Positions 51,501 to 63,778 of a stretch of 64,000 bases of DNA are shown here, in pieces. Both the position numbers and the translations under genes were made by a program. The notes beneath the pieces are model-generated. The model did not search any database and had not been told where the DNA came from. It was given only the letters and a program-made list of their open reading frames with translations. The DNA lies in the NCBI GenBank assembly GCA_017305715.1, contig JAFKKG010000026.1, positions 84,312 through 148,311 on the forward strand, given 5' to 3'. How positions within the stretch are numbered: the first letter of the stretch is position 1; every line of letters begins with the position of its first letter. Origin of the DNA: Hyphomicrobiales bacterium. Its GTDB lineage: Bacteria > Pseudomonadota > Alphaproteobacteria > Rhizobiales > Xanthobacteraceae.

Positions 51501-51533
51501 ACTAGTGCGCTAACCGGGCTGCGCCACGCTCCG
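51456..51533 (-). tRNA. tRNA-Pro (anticodon GGG)
   Basis: 78 nt including an encoded CCA. The acceptor stem CGGAGCG/CGCTCCG, D stem GCGC/GCGC, anticodon stem CTAGT/ACTAG with loop CTGGGAG, and T arm GGAGG-TTCAAAT-CCTCT all pair. Loop positions 34-36 are GGG, reading proline CCC/CCU. The gene is intact because the island's right repeat replaces the lost 3' part. Confidence 0.97.
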
Positions 51534-51639
51534 ATGCCGTTCCATTAGCTGCGATCAGGCCCCGGCGCAAGGCGCGCGATCCGGCCCGCACATGATCGAA
51601 GATCAACCCGGAAACCCGCCCCAAGGCCGGTTCCCGCCC

Positions 51640-52206
51640 TCAGCCGTCCTTCAGCGCGTTATCCAGCAATTGCCGGCAGGCGACGAGGTCCTGCAGCACG
51701 CGTTCGAGGCGTTCGCGGTCGGGGCCGCCCAGCGGGCCGGGTGCGGCCGCCTTGCCCTTGCCGAAGGGGGCGATGATTCCGTCCTCATCGGTATCGACGA
51801 AACGGTAGTCGATTTCGGTGGCTTCGCCCTCGTAATCGTCGTCATCGGCTCCGGCGGGCGCGCCCTCGCCCTCCTCCGGCTCCTGCAGGCTGAGGCCGAT
51901 CGCCTCCTCGACCGCGCCGAACGACACGGCGGAATTCTGGTCGGAGAGACCCTGCACCGATTTGATGCCGTGCTCCTTGAGGATCCGCTGCACGCCGCGG
52001 ATGGTATAGCCCTCGCCATACAGCAGGCGGCGGATTCCCTTCAGCAGGTCGACGTCGTCGGGACGGTAGTACCGCCGCCCGCCGCTCCGCTTCATCGGCT
52101 TGATCTGGGTGAATCGCGTTTCCCAGAATCGCAGCACGTGCTGGGGAATGTCGAGGTCGTCCGCGACCTCGCTGATGGTTCGGAACGCATCCGGCGCCTT
52201 GTCCAA
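51640..52206 (-). CDS. MerR-family regulator
   Basis: 188 residues. The N-terminal helix-turn-helix and wing are clear: [73 protein letters not shown]. The remainder is acidic and variable ([20 protein letters not shown]), with a short helical end. No Cys ligands for metals. In alphaproteobacteria a MerR gene of this kind is commonly next to ihfA, as here (106 bp apart); its role is not defined. Confidence 0.9.
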   Translation of the reverse strand: MDKAPDAFRTISEVADDLDIPQHVLRFWETRFTQIKPMKRSGGRRYYRPDDVDLLKGIRRLLYGEGYTIRGVQRILKEHGIKSVQGLSDQNSAVSFGAVEEAIGLSLQEPEEGEGAPAGADDDDYEGEATEIDYRFVDTDEDGIIAPFGKGKAAAPGPLGGPDRERLERVLQDLVACRQLLDNALKDG

Positions 52207-52312
52207 ATGCCAGCTCCTCGCAGCTCAAGAGAATGAAGAGAAACTCTAAACGCTTAACCGGACTATCTCGATGCGTTTCTTCACACGCTCTAAAACGCTT
52301 TAATCGTCCTCG

Positions 52313-52642
52313 TCAGTCGTCCTTGGCATCGCCATTCGTCACGGCGTGACCATTGATCCGCTGCTTGAGGATGGCGGACGGCTTGAACACCATCACGCGG
52401 CGCGGAGAGATGGGTACTTCGGTGCCGGTCTTCGGGTTACGTCCGATACGCTGACCCTTCTTGCGCACCATGAACGAGCCGAATGACGACAACTTCACCG
52501 TCTCGCCCTTCTCGAGGCAGTCGGTGATCTCTTTCAAAACGAGTTCAACGAACGCAGACGATTCCGTCCGCGACAAGCCCACCTTCTGGTAGACCGCCTC
52601 GCACAAATCGACGCGTGTGACTGTTTTTCCGGTCCCTGTCAT
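52313..52642 (-). CDS. ihfA: Integration host factor alpha subunit
   Basis: 109 residues from ATG 52642. The HU/IHF fold is evident: [91 protein letters not shown]. The intercalating Pro is in GRNPKTG. With the beta subunit it bends DNA at specific sites, including those used by integrases. It follows fabH in the usual plsX-fabH-ihfA order. Confidence 0.96.
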   Translation of the reverse strand: MTGTGKTVTRVDLCEAVYQKVGLSRTESSAFVELVLKEITDCLEKGETVKLSSFGSFMVRKKGQRIGRNPKTGTEVPISPRRVMVFKPSAILKQRINGHAVTNGDAKDD

Positions 52643-52772
52643 CGCCTGCCCCGCACTTCCGGCGAACAATTTACCCCCTGAAATTAGGAGGTTAGCACGC
52701 AATGGTCAACAGCGACCATCATGCACACGCATGAATCAACGCGATCAATTTGTCCGGTATTTTACTGACAGC

Positions 52773-53750
52773 TCACCAGCGAACGAGCGCGGAGCCCCAG
52801 GTGAAGCCGCCGCCCATCGCTTCCAGCAGCACCAGGTCGCCCTTCTTGATGCGCCCGTCCTTGACCGCGACGTTGAGCGCCAGCGGGATCGACGCCGCCG
52901 ACGTGTTGCCGTGAAGATCGACGGTCAGGACCACCTTCTGCGGCGCAATATGAAGCTTGTGCGCTGAAGCATCGATGATGCGCTTGTTGGCCTGATGCGG
53001 AACGAACCAGTCGATGGCCTCGGCGGTGGCGCCGGTGGCGTTGAACGCATCGACGATCACGTCGGTGATCATGCCGACCGCGTGCTTGAACACTTCGCGG
53101 CCTTCCATCCGAAGATGGCCGACGGTCTGGGTCGAGGACGGACCACCATCGACGAACAATTTCGACTTGTGGCGGCCGTCGGAACGCAGATGCGTCGTCA
53201 ATATGCCGCGGTCGGCCGGCCCGCCCGGCTGGTCCTGGACTTCCAGCACCACGGCGCCGGCGCCATCGCCAAACAGCACGCAGGTGCCGCGGTCGGTCCA
53301 GTCGAGAATGCGCGAAAACGTCTCCGCGCCAATCACCAGCGCGCGTTTGTGCGAGCCGGAGCGCAGGAAATTGTCGGCGGTCGCCAGCGCGAAGACGAAG
53401 CCGGAGCATACCGCCTGGAGGTCGAAAGCCACGCCATGGTTGATGCCGAGCGCATGCTGGACCGCAACCGCGGTGGCAGGAAAGGTGTTGTCCGGCGTCG
53501 AGGTCGCCAGCACGATCAGATCGATCGCTTGCGCATCGATGCCGGCATGGTCGAGGGCGGCGCGCGCGGCGTTGATCGCCAGGTGCGAGGTGAATTCGCC
53601 GTCGGCGGCGATGTGGCGCTGCCGGATGCCGGTGCGCTGCACGATCCAGTCGTCCGAAGTGTCGATCCGGGCCGCCAGTTCGGCATTGGTCAGGACCTTC
53701 CGCGGCAGATAGGAGCCGCAGCCGAGCACGACCGAACGTTTCGCAGTCAC
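52773..53750 (-). CDS. fabH: 3-oxoacyl-ACP synthase III
   Basis: 325 residues from GTG 53750, with AGGAGG upstream. Starts fatty-acid synthesis by joining acetyl-CoA to malonyl-ACP. Catalytic Cys115 is in [11 protein letters not shown]; the His is in [11 protein letters not shown] and the Asn in [11 protein letters not shown]. The FabH-specific ends ([28 protein letters not shown]) are present. The start overlaps the plsX stop (GTGA). Confidence 0.97.
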   Translation of the reverse strand: MTAKRSVVLGCGSYLPRKVLTNAELAARIDTSDDWIVQRTGIRQRHIAADGEFTSHLAINAARAALDHAGIDAQAIDLIVLATSTPDNTFPATAVAVQHALGINHGVAFDLQAVCSGFVFALATADNFLRSGSHKRALVIGAETFSRILDWTDRGTCVLFGDGAGAVVLEVQDQPGGPADRGILTTHLRSDGRHKSKLFVDGGPSSTQTVGHLRMEGREVFKHAVGMITDVIVDAFNATGATAEAIDWFVPHQANKRIIDASAHKLHIAPQKVVLTVDLHGNTSAASIPLALNVAVKDGRIKKGDLVLLEAMGGGFTWGSALVRW

Positions 53751-54808
53751 GAGTCAACCTCCTGCGGGGTCTGCGCCTGCACCAGCGCACCGCCGTCGCG
53801 ATTAAGCATCTGATTGATCTTGGTGAGGAGATCGCAGCGGACCATCTCATAGCCAACATCGACGGCGTAGGCAAAGCCTTCGGCGTTGGTTCCACCATGA
53901 CTTTTGACCACCACGCCCTTGAGGCCGAGCAGCACGCCGCCGTTGGACTTGTTGGGATCGAGCTTGTGCCGCAAGGCCACGAAGGCGTTGCGGGCGAACA
54001 GATAGCCGATCCGGGACCGCCAGCTCGACGCCATGGCGCTGCGCAGGAATTCCGACATCTGGCGCGCGGTTCCCTCGGCGGCCTTGAGCGCGATGTTGCC
54101 CGAAAAACCTTCGGTCACGATCACGTCCGCCGCGCCGCTGCCGATGCCGTCGCCCTCGACGAAGCCGATATAGTCGAGCTCCGGCAGGTTCATCGCGCGC
54201 AGCTGTTCGGAGGCGGCGCGGATTTCCTCGCCGCCCTTCACTTCCTCGGTCCCGATATTGAGGAGGCCCACGGTGGGCCGCTTCTTGTCGAACAGCACGC
54301 TCGCCATCGCGCCACCCATTACCGCCAGCCCCACCAGATGATGATGGTCGCCGCCGATGCTGGCGCCGAGATCGAGCACCACGGATTCGCCGCGCGCGGT
54401 CGGCCATATGCCGGCAATCGCCGGGCGGTCGATCCCCGGCATGGTGTGCAGGTGAAACCGCGCCATCGCCATCAGCGCGCCGGTATTGCCGGCGGATATC
54501 GCAGCGTCAGCCTGCTTCTCTTTCACGGCGTCGATCGCAAACCACATCGACGATTTCTTGCGGCCGCGGCGCAGGGCCTGGCTCGGCTTGTCGTGCATGC
54601 TGACGGTGACGTCGGTGTGGACCACGCGCGACGCCTTCTTCAGGGCCGGATATTTGGCGAGTTGCGCTTCGATCTGCGCGCTGTCGCCGACCAGCACAAA
54701 TTCGATGTCGGGATGCCGGGTCAATGCCGTCGCGGCGCCGGGAATGACGACCGATGCGCCGACATCGCCACCCATGGCGTCAAGCGCGATTCGAACCTTT
54801 TGAGGCAT
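53747..54808 (-). CDS. plsX: Phosphate acyltransferase PlsX
   Basis: 353 residues from ATG 54808. Makes acyl-phosphate from acyl-ACP for phospholipid synthesis. Conserved segments: [80 protein letters not shown] (here slightly unusual), [20 protein letters not shown] and [19 protein letters not shown]. Translationally coupled to fabH. The long open frame upstream of the start is not coding. Confidence 0.97.
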   Translation of the reverse strand: MPQKVRIALDAMGGDVGASVVIPGAATALTRHPDIEFVLVGDSAQIEAQLAKYPALKKASRVVHTDVTVSMHDKPSQALRRGRKKSSMWFAIDAVKEKQADAAISAGNTGALMAMARFHLHTMPGIDRPAIAGIWPTARGESVVLDLGASIGGDHHHLVGLAVMGGAMASVLFDKKRPTVGLLNIGTEEVKGGEEIRAASEQLRAMNLPELDYIGFVEGDGIGSGAADVIVTEGFSGNIALKAAEGTARQMSEFLRSAMASSWRSRIGYLFARNAFVALRHKLDPNKSNGGVLLGLKGVVVKSHGGTNAEGFAYAVDVGYEMVRCDLLTKINQMLNRDGGALVQAQTPQEVDS

Positions 54809-55103
54809 GAACGTCCCGGAAACCTTTGCAGCCCTGTTCGAGCCCGGCCGCGCGCTGAAAGCGTCCGCCGATAGCGGTGCTCGACGGGCCGCATCGCCGC
54901 ACCCCCGCCGGGCCGCGACAATAGCGTGTCCCCGTCCCGACACAACCTCTTGACCACGCTCTTTCGGCATTCGGAACCAGCGCCGCCCGGAATCGGGTAT
55001 ATGGATTAATTCCATATAATTCAAAAGGTTAAACGAAAATCCTGCTGCAGCATGACAATCACTTGAGCCGGAACGCCAGCCGGCTTTCCACTTTAACTGT
55101 GCC

Positions 55104-55709
55104 TCACTTGCCTTTCGGCTTCCTGGCACCGGGCTTTTTCGGCGCGACCTGCAACGCCTTGAGCGCCGCGAACGGATGATCTTCGGGATCAGGCGCTTCC
55201 ACCAGCGGCTCAAAAACCGCATCCGGCTTGCGCGGATAGGGATCGACGGCCAGGTACAGCGCGTCGGTGGCAAGCCTGCCGAGATCGATGACGCCGTTTT
55301 CAATCGGCTCCGGCGGATCGGGCGTGTCGCCGTCGCTCTCTTCTGCCTCATCGACCAGTGTTGCCATTTCCGGAATCTGGTCCGGTGGCGCGAAGATCAG
55401 ATCAATCGGTTCGTCGATGTCGCTCTCGATCTCCTCCAGCGTCACCACGCAGGTCTGTCCGATTCGGGCGCGCACGCGGCCCGCGACATGAAAACGGCCG
55501 CCGCTCTTCGGCGTCACGTCGAACGACGCCTGCGCCGAAAGCACCTCGCGCAGACCGCCGACATCGGCTACCGCCTCGCGCGTCGCCTGATCCGCCTCGA
55601 GGTCGCGATGCAAACCGGTGTCCGGGACTTTCTCCACTGCGACGGGGACCCGCCACGGGTCCGGCTTGTCGATCATGGCCTGCTTGTCCGTCGTGCCGGT
55701 CTTGCTCAT
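55104..55709 (-). CDS. DUF177/YceD-family protein
   Basis: 201 residues. Central motif: [49 protein letters not shown], then [30 protein letters not shown]. YceD proteins take part in 23S rRNA processing in bacteria and plastids and usually precede rpmF; here plsX follows instead (295 bp). The end is basic ([12 protein letters not shown]). The start overlaps the chaperone gene stop by 4 bp. Confidence 0.92.
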   Translation of the reverse strand: MSKTGTTDKQAMIDKPDPWRVPVAVEKVPDTGLHRDLEADQATREAVADVGGLREVLSAQASFDVTPKSGGRFHVAGRVRARIGQTCVVTLEEIESDIDEPIDLIFAPPDQIPEMATLVDEAEESDGDTPDPPEPIENGVIDLGRLATDALYLAVDPYPRKPDAVFEPLVEAPDPEDHPFAALKALQVAPKKPGARKPKGK

Positions 55710-56257
55710 TGCTGCGCGTCCGCTTGCTCAGGCGAGGGAAACTTGACAGTGCCGCTTATCAGGGCCGCTTCGTCCTGCCGGTCGAGCGCCGCCATGACGG
55801 CCGCTGCATAGGCCGCGAGCCGGTGGGCCTTGTCGATGTTCTCGCCGTTCAGGACATTCTTGCACAATGCCTGCGCCAGCGCCTCGGAGCCCTCGGTCAG
55901 CGCCATGTCATAGGCCGCGGTGCGGCCATAAAACGCCTCGCCGAAAGCCTGCATTTTTTTCGGCACTTTGAGGTCGCTGACGCCCAATTCGCGCAGATTA
56001 TCGTCCATATCGTTGCAAAAATGGTCGAACAGCGCCTGGGACAGCTCCTTGCCCCCCGCCACGGCCTTGAGCCGCCGCAAGACCAGCCACAAATGCATCA
56101 GGAGCAGGTCAAAACGGCCGTTAACCGTATCCGGGACCCCCAAGTCCCGATAAAACAACGGTTCTCGCGCCTGCGTCACGATCATGCCATAGATGGCCTC
56201 GATGGTGCCGCGCGGGGCAAGGCGGGGTTTCCTGAAGTGATTGAACGGCCAGAGCAT
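55706..56257 (-). CDS. Ubiquinol-cytochrome c chaperone (CBP3/UQCC-like)
   Basis: 183 residues. Family motifs: GTIEAIYGMIVTQAREPLFY, RDLGVPDTVNGRFDLLLMHL, WLVLRRLKAVAGGKELSQAL, FDHFCNDMDDNLRELGVSDL, KVPKKMQAFGEAFYGRTAAY. These proteins assist assembly of cytochrome b in the bc1 complex. Coupled to the YceD gene; divergent from bamE. Confidence 0.95.
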   Translation of the reverse strand: MLWPFNHFRKPRLAPRGTIEAIYGMIVTQAREPLFYRDLGVPDTVNGRFDLLLMHLWLVLRRLKAVAGGKELSQALFDHFCNDMDDNLRELGVSDLKVPKKMQAFGEAFYGRTAAYDMALTEGSEALAQALCKNVLNGENIDKAHRLAAYAAAVMAALDRQDEAALISGTVKFPSPEQADAQQ

Positions 56258-56394
56258 TGTGGGTTCCGTATGCGAGCCCCAAAGGTTTCCGCCTTGGAGG
56301 CTTCGACCTTGGCAGCCCGCCTATATTGCAATCCTGCGTGCTGCCCGGTACGTCAACGCCTCGCGCGATGCAAGAGGACGGGATCAGTTCCGGA

Positions 56395-56877
56395 ATGACC
56401 GAGACGAGTTCAAGCTCTCGCGCGCCCTCGCCGCGCCGCCTGACCACGCGCTGGCGCGCTCTGCGCAACGTCGCGGCCGTGGCGCTGGTCTGCGCCGTGC
56501 TCGGCGCCTGTGCCGGCGAGCAATTCCAGAAGGGCTATATCCTGCCGCCCGGCGCGCTCGAGCAGATTCCGATCGGCGCCAGCCAGGATCAGGTGCTGAT
56601 CGTGATGGGCACGCCCTCCACCGTCGCGACCCTGAACGGCGAGGTGTTCTACTACATTTCGCAGCGCTCCGAGCGCAAGGTCGCCTTCATGAACCAGCGG
56701 GTGGTCGACCAGCGCGTGATCGCGATCTATTTCGACAAGAACAGGCAAGTGCAGCGGCTCGCCAATTACGGGCTGCAGGACGGCCGCATCTTCGACTTCA
56801 TCAGCCGCACCACGCCGACCTCCGGCCAGGAGCTCAGCTACCTGACGCCGCTGTTCAAGCTGCTCAGCTTCAACTAA
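56395..56877 (+). CDS. bamE: Outer membrane assembly lipoprotein BamE
   Basis: 160 residues from ATG 56395 (56368 also possible). The signal ends AVLGAC, lipidated Cys about residue 39. The SmpA/OmlA domain follows: GYILPPGALEQIPIGASQDQ, VLIVMGTPSTVATLNGEVFY, YISQRSERKVAFMNQRVVDQ, RVIAIYFDKNRQVQRLANYG. BamE belongs to the beta-barrel assembly machine at the outer membrane. Divergent from the chaperone gene. Confidence 0.93.
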   Translation: MTETSSSSRAPSPRRLTTRWRALRNVAAVALVCAVLGACAGEQFQKGYILPPGALEQIPIGASQDQVLIVMGTPSTVATLNGEVFYYISQRSERKVAFMNQRVVDQRVIAIYFDKNRQVQRLANYGLQDGRIFDFISRTTPTSGQELSYLTPLFKLLSFN

Positions 56878-57010
56878 AGGCCAAGCTTCTACTAAAGCCT
56901 CAGCCGCTTTCGTGCCAGGATAACGCCCTGCGCCAAGCCGCCCGCTTGCCCTCCGGCCGCGCGCTGCCTACGCTTGCCTGCAAAACAACAAGCCAGCAGG
57001 GAGTGAATTT

Positions 57011-58015
57011 GTGACCAGCCGACCAATTTCGCGCCGACATATTTTGACCGGAGCCGCTGCGCTTTCGACGGCGGCCATTCTGCCGCGCGCCAGCCTGGGT
57101 GCCGACTGGCGGCCCACCGAGACCGTCCGCATCATCGTGCCGGCCGCGGCCGGCGGCACCACCGACGTGATGGGACGCCTGCTGGCGGCGCATCTGCAGA
57201 CCGCCTGGGGCCAGAACGCGGTGGTGGAGAACCGCTCCGGCGGCGGGGGTACCATCGGCACCGTCGAGGTGATCCGCCAGAAGGGCGACGGTCACACCAT
57301 CCTGGTCGGCAATCCCGGCCCCAACGCCATCGCCTTCAGCATCTTCCGCAACCTCACCTACAAAGCCGACCAGTTGCAGCCGGTCTCCAACCTGATCCGG
57401 ACCCCAAACATCGTGTCCGCGCATCCGTCCACCGGCATCAAATCCATCGGCGAGCTGATCGCCTACATCAAGGCCAATCCGGACAAGCTGAACTACGCCT
57501 CGTCCGGCGTCGGCCAGAGCCCGCATCTTACCGGCGCCTGGTTCCTGCAGCTCACCGGCCTGAAGATGGTGCACGTGCCGTTCCGCGGCGCCGGGCCGGC
57601 GCTGCAGGCGGCGCTCGCCGGCGACATCCAGATCCTGTTCGACAATCTGTTTCCCTCATTGCCGCAGACCCAGGAAGGCAAGCTCAACGCGCTTGCGGTC
57701 ACCACGTCAGAGCGCAGCCCCGCCGCGCCGGGTATCCCGACCATGCGCGAAAGCGCTCCGGAGCTGTCGAAGTTCGACGTCTCCTCCTGGTTCGGCATCT
57801 TCCTGCCGAAGGCTTCCCCCGCCCCGGTCGTCGATGCCCTCAACAAGGAAATCAAGACGATGCTGGAGCGCGAGGACATCAAGAAGACCATTGCCGCCAT
57901 GGGCGCGCGCCCGGACTGGGGCACGCCGCAGCAATTTGCCGACTTCGTGCAGGCCGAGACGGTGAAGTTCGGCGAGATCATCAAGCGCGAAGGCTTGCAG
58001 ATGGACGTGAACTGA
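57011..58015 (+). CDS. Bug-family receptor with twin-arginine signal
   Basis: 334 residues from GTG 57011. The N-terminus SRPISRRHILTGAAALSTAA has the S-R-R-x-I-L twin-arginine export motif, unlike the Sec signal of the Bug protein at 4431. Mature motifs: PTETVRIIVPAAAGGTTDVM, VVENRSGGGGTIGTVEV, YASSGVGQSPHLTGAWF, MVHVPFRGAGPALQAALAGD, ILFDNLFPSLPQT. It binds an unknown carboxylate. No TctA/B genes near. Confidence 0.92.
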   Translation: MTSRPISRRHILTGAAALSTAAILPRASLGADWRPTETVRIIVPAAAGGTTDVMGRLLAAHLQTAWGQNAVVENRSGGGGTIGTVEVIRQKGDGHTILVGNPGPNAIAFSIFRNLTYKADQLQPVSNLIRTPNIVSAHPSTGIKSIGELIAYIKANPDKLNYASSGVGQSPHLTGAWFLQLTGLKMVHVPFRGAGPALQAALAGDIQILFDNLFPSLPQTQEGKLNALAVTTSERSPAAPGIPTMRESAPELSKFDVSSWFGIFLPKASPAPVVDALNKEIKTMLEREDIKKTIAAMGARPDWGTPQQFADFVQAETVKFGEIIKREGLQMDVN

Positions 58016-58036
58016 GGACGACGAACTTCCCAAAAG

Positions 58037-58069
58037 AAAAACCCCGCGGCTCGCACCGCGGGGTTTTTT
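58037..58069. terminator. Bidirectional terminator between Bug gene and hppA
   Basis: AAAACCCCGCGG, loop CTCGCA, CCGCGGGGTTTTTT: a perfect stem with A and T tracts, between two convergent genes. Confidence 0.9.
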
Positions 58070-58090
58070 GTTCGATCAGGTTAGCGCCGC

Positions 58091-60211
<2,121 letters not shown>

Positions 60212-60594
60212 TGAATTTGCCTCAGACCCTTGATTTTCCCCCGCCTTACCGCGAGCGCGGCAGGCGCATAAAGTGGAGGCCTTCCCTGCCCAAAGGGTGG
60301 CCTCAAATCGGCGGGACCATGCCAAAATCGTCTCCCCGGCGCAACGCCGCGGAGGCCAGAAAACGTCGAATTTTGAAAGGAATCACCGGGAAATAGCTGC
60401 CCGGCTGGGGCCGAAGCCAGGGTAGCCCGCCGCGCGGGAAATCCTCGCCAGATCAGGCCGTCGGGGAATCATGGGCCAGCCGCGCTGCGGGGTTGCCTCC
60501 GCCCCAAAATACAAGAGCCCGCCCAACACCCCTCGGGGGTCGGGCGGGCCCGCGATCCATTTCAGTACATCCGTGAAACGACCGTTTCGGGGAT
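60212..60594. other. Intergenic region between hppA and cold-shock gene
   Basis: 383 bp holding the hppA promoter region and the terminator of the cold-shock gene. A 25-codon frame (ATG 60319) is too short to judge. Confidence 0.45.
60517..60549 (-). terminator. Terminator of the cold-shock gene
   Basis: GCCCGCCC (60517-60524) pairs with GGGCGGGC (60542-60549), with a further CCCCTCGGGGG pairing in the loop; the minus strand continues TCTTGTATTTT. Confidence 0.7.
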
Positions 60595-60804
60595 TTAGAC
60601 CAGCGACAGGTTCTCTGCGCTTACCTTGCCCCGCATCTTGTCGGTCTTGAGTTCGAACTCGACCTTCTGACCTTCAGCCAGCCCGGTCAGACCGGCGCGC
60701 TCAACGGCGCTGATGTGAACGAACACATCCTTGCTGCCGTCGGTCGGCTGAATGAAGCCGAAACCCTTTTGACCGTTGAACCACTTCACTGTTCCCGTAG
60801 CCAT
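60595..60804 (-). CDS. cspA: Cold-shock protein (CspA family)
   Basis: 69 residues: [61 protein letters not shown] single OB-fold with RNP1 and RNP2 motifs. The chromosomal copy; the island carries a diverged one at 28735. The 200 bp before thiL to its right are non-coding and include a probable long leader. Confidence 0.95.
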   Translation of the reverse strand: MATGTVKWFNGQKGFGFIQPTDGSKDVFVHISAVERAGLTGLAEGQKVEFELKTDKMRGKVSAENLSLV

Positions 60805-61006
60805 TTATCTTCTCCAAAGCACGTAAGGCTTTCATTCCGTACGGCGATCGCACGGATTCAAATCCAATCGACGATGTCTCTGGAAGATGCCCTAACAGGC
60901 GCGTTCAAAAAGGCACGGCGGCAATCGAATGCGGCCACAACTATAGATTTTCCCGGAAATTGCAATGGCCGGCGGGAAATAACGGCCGCAGGCGATGCGG
61001 CGGCGT

Positions 61007-61996
61007 TCAGAAATGGCTGTAGGAACGCCGTTTCAGCACGATTTCGCCTCCCTGCCCGTCGAGGAATTTTGGCGCCTCGGTTCCCGCGACGACCATGCCG
61101 ATGGAACTTGTCGTCACGCCGGCACGCTGCGCGGCCTGCACGAACGCATCGACGCGGTCTTCTGCGACCGTGCACAGGATCTCGTAATCGTCGCCACCGG
61201 CGATCAGTGTTTCGATGCCCGCGACGTGGCGCGACAACAGATCGCGCGCGGAGTCCGATACCGGAATAGACGGCACGTCGATCACCGCCGAAACGCCGGA
61301 TGCGCCGCACAGCTTGGTCAGATCGCCAGCGAGGCCGTCGGACACGTCCATCGCCGCGCTGGCATGGTCGCGCACGACCGCCGCGAGCCCTGAGCGTGGC
61401 TGCGGCACGCGATAGCGACCGATCAGCCGTTCCCGCGCGCTCGCGCTCAACGCAGCATGCACTTTTCCGCCCTTGAGGACGGCCAGACCGAGCGCGGCAT
61501 CGCCGATCGTTCCCGTCACCAGCACGCGGTCGCCGGGTTTTGCGCCGCTGCGATGAACCATCCTGCCCGGGGGTACGCGCCCGAACGCGGTGATCGAGAT
61601 CATCAGCGGACCGGGCGTTGAGACCGTATCGCCGCCCAGCAGCGGGCAGCCGTAATGCCCGGCGTCCTCGCCAAGGGCCGCCGCGAACGGCTTCAGCCAG
61701 GTTTCGCCGGTGTCGCGCAGCGCCAGCGTCAGGACAAAGCCGGCCGGCACCGCGCCCTTGGCCGCAAGATCCGACAGATTCACCCGCAGCGCCTTGCGCG
61801 CCACCGTGTCGGGGGGATCGTCAGGCAGGAAATGCACGCCTTCGACGATGGCGTCCGTCGTGACCACGATGTCGTTGCCGTCAGGCCGGAGGGCGGCCGC
61901 GTCGTCGTCGAGGTTGAAGGCGCCCGGGTCGGTCGCGATCGGACTGAAATAGCGCGCGATCAGCGAGTCCTCGCCGGACGTGGGCGCGCTAGCCAC
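61007..61996 (-). CDS. thiL: Thiamine-monophosphate kinase
   Basis: 329 residues from GTG 61996. Last step of thiamine diphosphate synthesis. Motifs: EDSLIARYFSPIATDPGAFN, LDDDAAALRPDGNDIVVTTD, AIVEGVHFLPDD, RVNLSDLAAKGAVPAGFVLT, MDVSDGLAGDLTKLCGASGV and AGGDDYEILCTV. Overlaps the nusB stop by 8 bp, in the common ribH-nusB-thiL order. Confidence 0.96.
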   Translation of the reverse strand: MASAPTSGEDSLIARYFSPIATDPGAFNLDDDAAALRPDGNDIVVTTDAIVEGVHFLPDDPPDTVARKALRVNLSDLAAKGAVPAGFVLTLALRDTGETWLKPFAAALGEDAGHYGCPLLGGDTVSTPGPLMISITAFGRVPPGRMVHRSGAKPGDRVLVTGTIGDAALGLAVLKGGKVHAALSASARERLIGRYRVPQPRSGLAAVVRDHASAAMDVSDGLAGDLTKLCGASGVSAVIDVPSIPVSDSARDLLSRHVAGIETLIAGGDDYEILCTVAEDRVDAFVQAAQRAGVTTSSIGMVVAGTEAPKFLDGQGGEIVLKRRSYSHF

Positions 61997-62486
61997 GCGC
62001 GAACTCGTCGGCGCGGAATTGCCGCGCGATCTGGTCGAGCACCGCGTTCACCATGCCGGTCTCGTCTTTCTCGACAAAGGCGTGCGCGACATCGACATAT
62101 TCGGACACGACGACGCGGCCGGGCACGTCCTTGCGGTGTTCGAGTTCATACGACCCTGCCCGCAGCACCGCGCGTAAAATCGCGTCGATCCGCTTCAAGG
62201 GCCAGCCCTTCGACAGCGCGTCGTCGATCAGGGGATCGAGCCTGGCCTGGTCGCGCACCACGCCCGACACGACGTCGCGGAAAAACGCGGCCTCGGCCGG
62301 CAGATATTTGTCGCCCTCGACCTCGCCGCCGAGCCAGTGGCTTTCGAACTCGGCGAAGATGTCGTTGATCCCGGCGCCGCCGATGTCCATCTGGTACAGC
62401 GCCTGCACGGCGGCGAGCCGCGCCGCCCCGCGCCGGTTGGCCTTCTTGTCCGGACTTTTGGGAGCTGGCTTCTTGTTGTCCGCCAT
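61989..62486 (-). CDS. nusB: Transcription antitermination factor NusB
   Basis: 165 residues from ATG 62486. RRGAARLAAVQALYQMDIGG, AAFFRDVVSGVVRDQARLDP, LIDDALSKGWPLKRIDAILR, AVLRAGSYELEHRKDVPGRV, VVSEYVDVAHAFVEKDETGM, VNAVLDQIARQFR are the all-helical NusB fold. It acts in rRNA antitermination. Starts 2 bp after the ribH stop. Confidence 0.96.
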   Translation of the reverse strand: MADNKKPAPKSPDKKANRRGAARLAAVQALYQMDIGGAGINDIFAEFESHWLGGEVEGDKYLPAEAAFFRDVVSGVVRDQARLDPLIDDALSKGWPLKRIDAILRAVLRAGSYELEHRKDVPGRVVVSEYVDVAHAFVEKDETGMVNAVLDQIARQFRADEFARG

Positions 62487-62488
62487 CA

Positions 62489-62980
62489 TCAGGCCTTTGC
62501 CAGCCGGCGTTTGATCCGCAGCATCGCCAGCGCCGCGCGCGCCGCATCGCCGCCCTTGTTGAGTTCGCTGGCGCGCGCCCTCGCCCACGCTTGCGCCTCG
62601 GTGTTGACGGTGATGATGCCGTTGCCGAGCGGGAATTTTCTGGCGACGGCAAGGTCCATCAGCGCGCGCGAGGATTCCATCGAAACGATCTCGAAATGAA
62701 TGGTGTCGCCGCGCACCACGCAGCCGAGCGCGATCGCGGCGTCATACGGCTTTCCATTTTTCTCGGCAGCGTCGATCGCGATCGCAATCGCAGCCGGAAT
62801 CTCCAGCGCGCCGGGCACGGTGATCACGTCATGGCTGACACCGGCGGCCTTCAATTCGGTGACGGCGCCTTCCAGCAGCGCATCCTGGATGTCGTCGTAG
62901 AACCGCGCCTCGACGATCAGCGCGCGCGCGCCGGATATGTCGGTCTGGTCCTTGAGGGGTGCGCGCCGTGCGTCTGCCAT
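62489..62980 (-). CDS. ribH: Lumazine synthase (DMRL synthase)
   Basis: 163 residues. Forms 6,7-dimethyl-8-ribityllumazine for riboflavin. Motifs: [80 protein letters not shown]. Upstream is ribE, separated by a palindromic repeat. Confidence 0.97.
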   Translation of the reverse strand: MADARRAPLKDQTDISGARALIVEARFYDDIQDALLEGAVTELKAAGVSHDVITVPGALEIPAAIAIAIDAAEKNGKPYDAAIALGCVVRGDTIHFEIVSMESSRALMDLAVARKFPLGNGIITVNTEAQAWARARASELNKGGDAARAALAMLRIKRRLAKA

Positions 62981-63002
62981 AAAATCTTTCCGTCTCGTTT
63001 AT

Positions 63003-63114
63003 CCCTCATCCTGAGGAGCGGCCATTTGGCCGCGTCTCGAAGGATGTAGGCCCGTCTGTGGCCTCATGGTTCGAGACGGCGCAAGCGCCTCCTCACCATG
63101 AGGGTTTAGCCGGC
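63003..63114. repeat. Palindromic intergenic repeat (type 1)
   Basis: CCCTCATCCTGAGGAGCGGC at the left and a matching inverted end at the right (CTCCTCACCATGAGGG), with GCGTCTCGAAGGATG and GGTTCGAGACGGCGC in the middle also inverted. A 112-bp element of a repeat I know from many Bradyrhizobium intergenic regions; folds into a long hairpin. Lies between ribH and ribE. Confidence 0.85.
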
Positions 63115-63152
63115 GTTTTAGGCGCAGCAGCGGCCAAAGCCAAGGGTTGCGC

Positions 63153-63761
63153 CTATTTCATCTCGCTCAACCGCGCCGCGTAGCGGGCCATCAAATCGAC
63201 CTCGATATTGACCTCGCTGCCCGCTTGCCAGCTACCCAGTGTCGTGACGCTGAGCGTATGGGGAATGATCAGCACCGAAAATGTGACGTCTTCGACCGTA
63301 TTCACGGTCAATGACACGCCGTCCAGCGTGATCGAGCCCTTGACGGCGATGAAGCGCGCCAGTTCCCGCGTGGTGCGCAGCTCGAACCGGGCCATATCGG
63401 GCAGATCGTCGCGTTTGACGATCGAGGCGATGCCATCGGCATGGCCGGCCACGATGTGGCCGCCGAGTTCGTCGCCGATCTTCAGCGCGCGCTCCAGATT
63501 GAGTTTTGTCCCCTTGCCCCAGTGCCTGGCTGTCGTCATGCCGAGCGTCTCGGCCGCGGCGTCGACGTCGAACCAGGTTTTGCCACCATCGACGCCGGAG
63601 GCGACGACCGTCAGGCACACGCCGTTACAGGCGATCGAGGCGCCGTCGGCGATGGTTGCGCGATCGTAGCGGCAGGCGATGCGCAGGCGATGCAATTGCC
63701 CCTGCGCCGTCGGCGTCAGGCTGACGATCTCGCCGATATCGGTGACTATTCCCGTAAACAC
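63153..63761 (-). CDS. ribE: Riboflavin synthase alpha chain
   Basis: 202 residues from GTG 63761 with GAGGGA upstream. Two homologous lumazine-binding halves: FTGIVTDIGEIVSLTPTAQG, DGASIACNGVCLTVVASG, TLGMTTARHWGKGTKLNLER, then LGGHIVAGHADGIASIVKRD, GSITLDGVSLTVNTVEDVTF. Dismutates lumazine to riboflavin. Confidence 0.96.
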   Translation of the reverse strand: MFTGIVTDIGEIVSLTPTAQGQLHRLRIACRYDRATIADGASIACNGVCLTVVASGVDGGKTWFDVDAAAETLGMTTARHWGKGTKLNLERALKIGDELGGHIVAGHADGIASIVKRDDLPDMARFELRTTRELARFIAVKGSITLDGVSLTVNTVEDVTFSVLIIPHTLSVTTLGSWQAGSEVNIEVDLMARYAARLSEMK

Positions 63762-63778
63762 AACAAGTCCCTCTGGTA

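Noticed and set aside
53847-54407. Long alternative frames inside plsX, fabH and thiL
   Set aside because: Arg/Ala/Gly-rich composition without family motifs; simple by-products of high GC content.
63115-63152. Possible FMN riboswitch near ribE/ribH
   Set aside because: The gaps around ribE and ribH are filled by palindromic repeats and short spacers; I could not find the conserved RFN elements on either strand.
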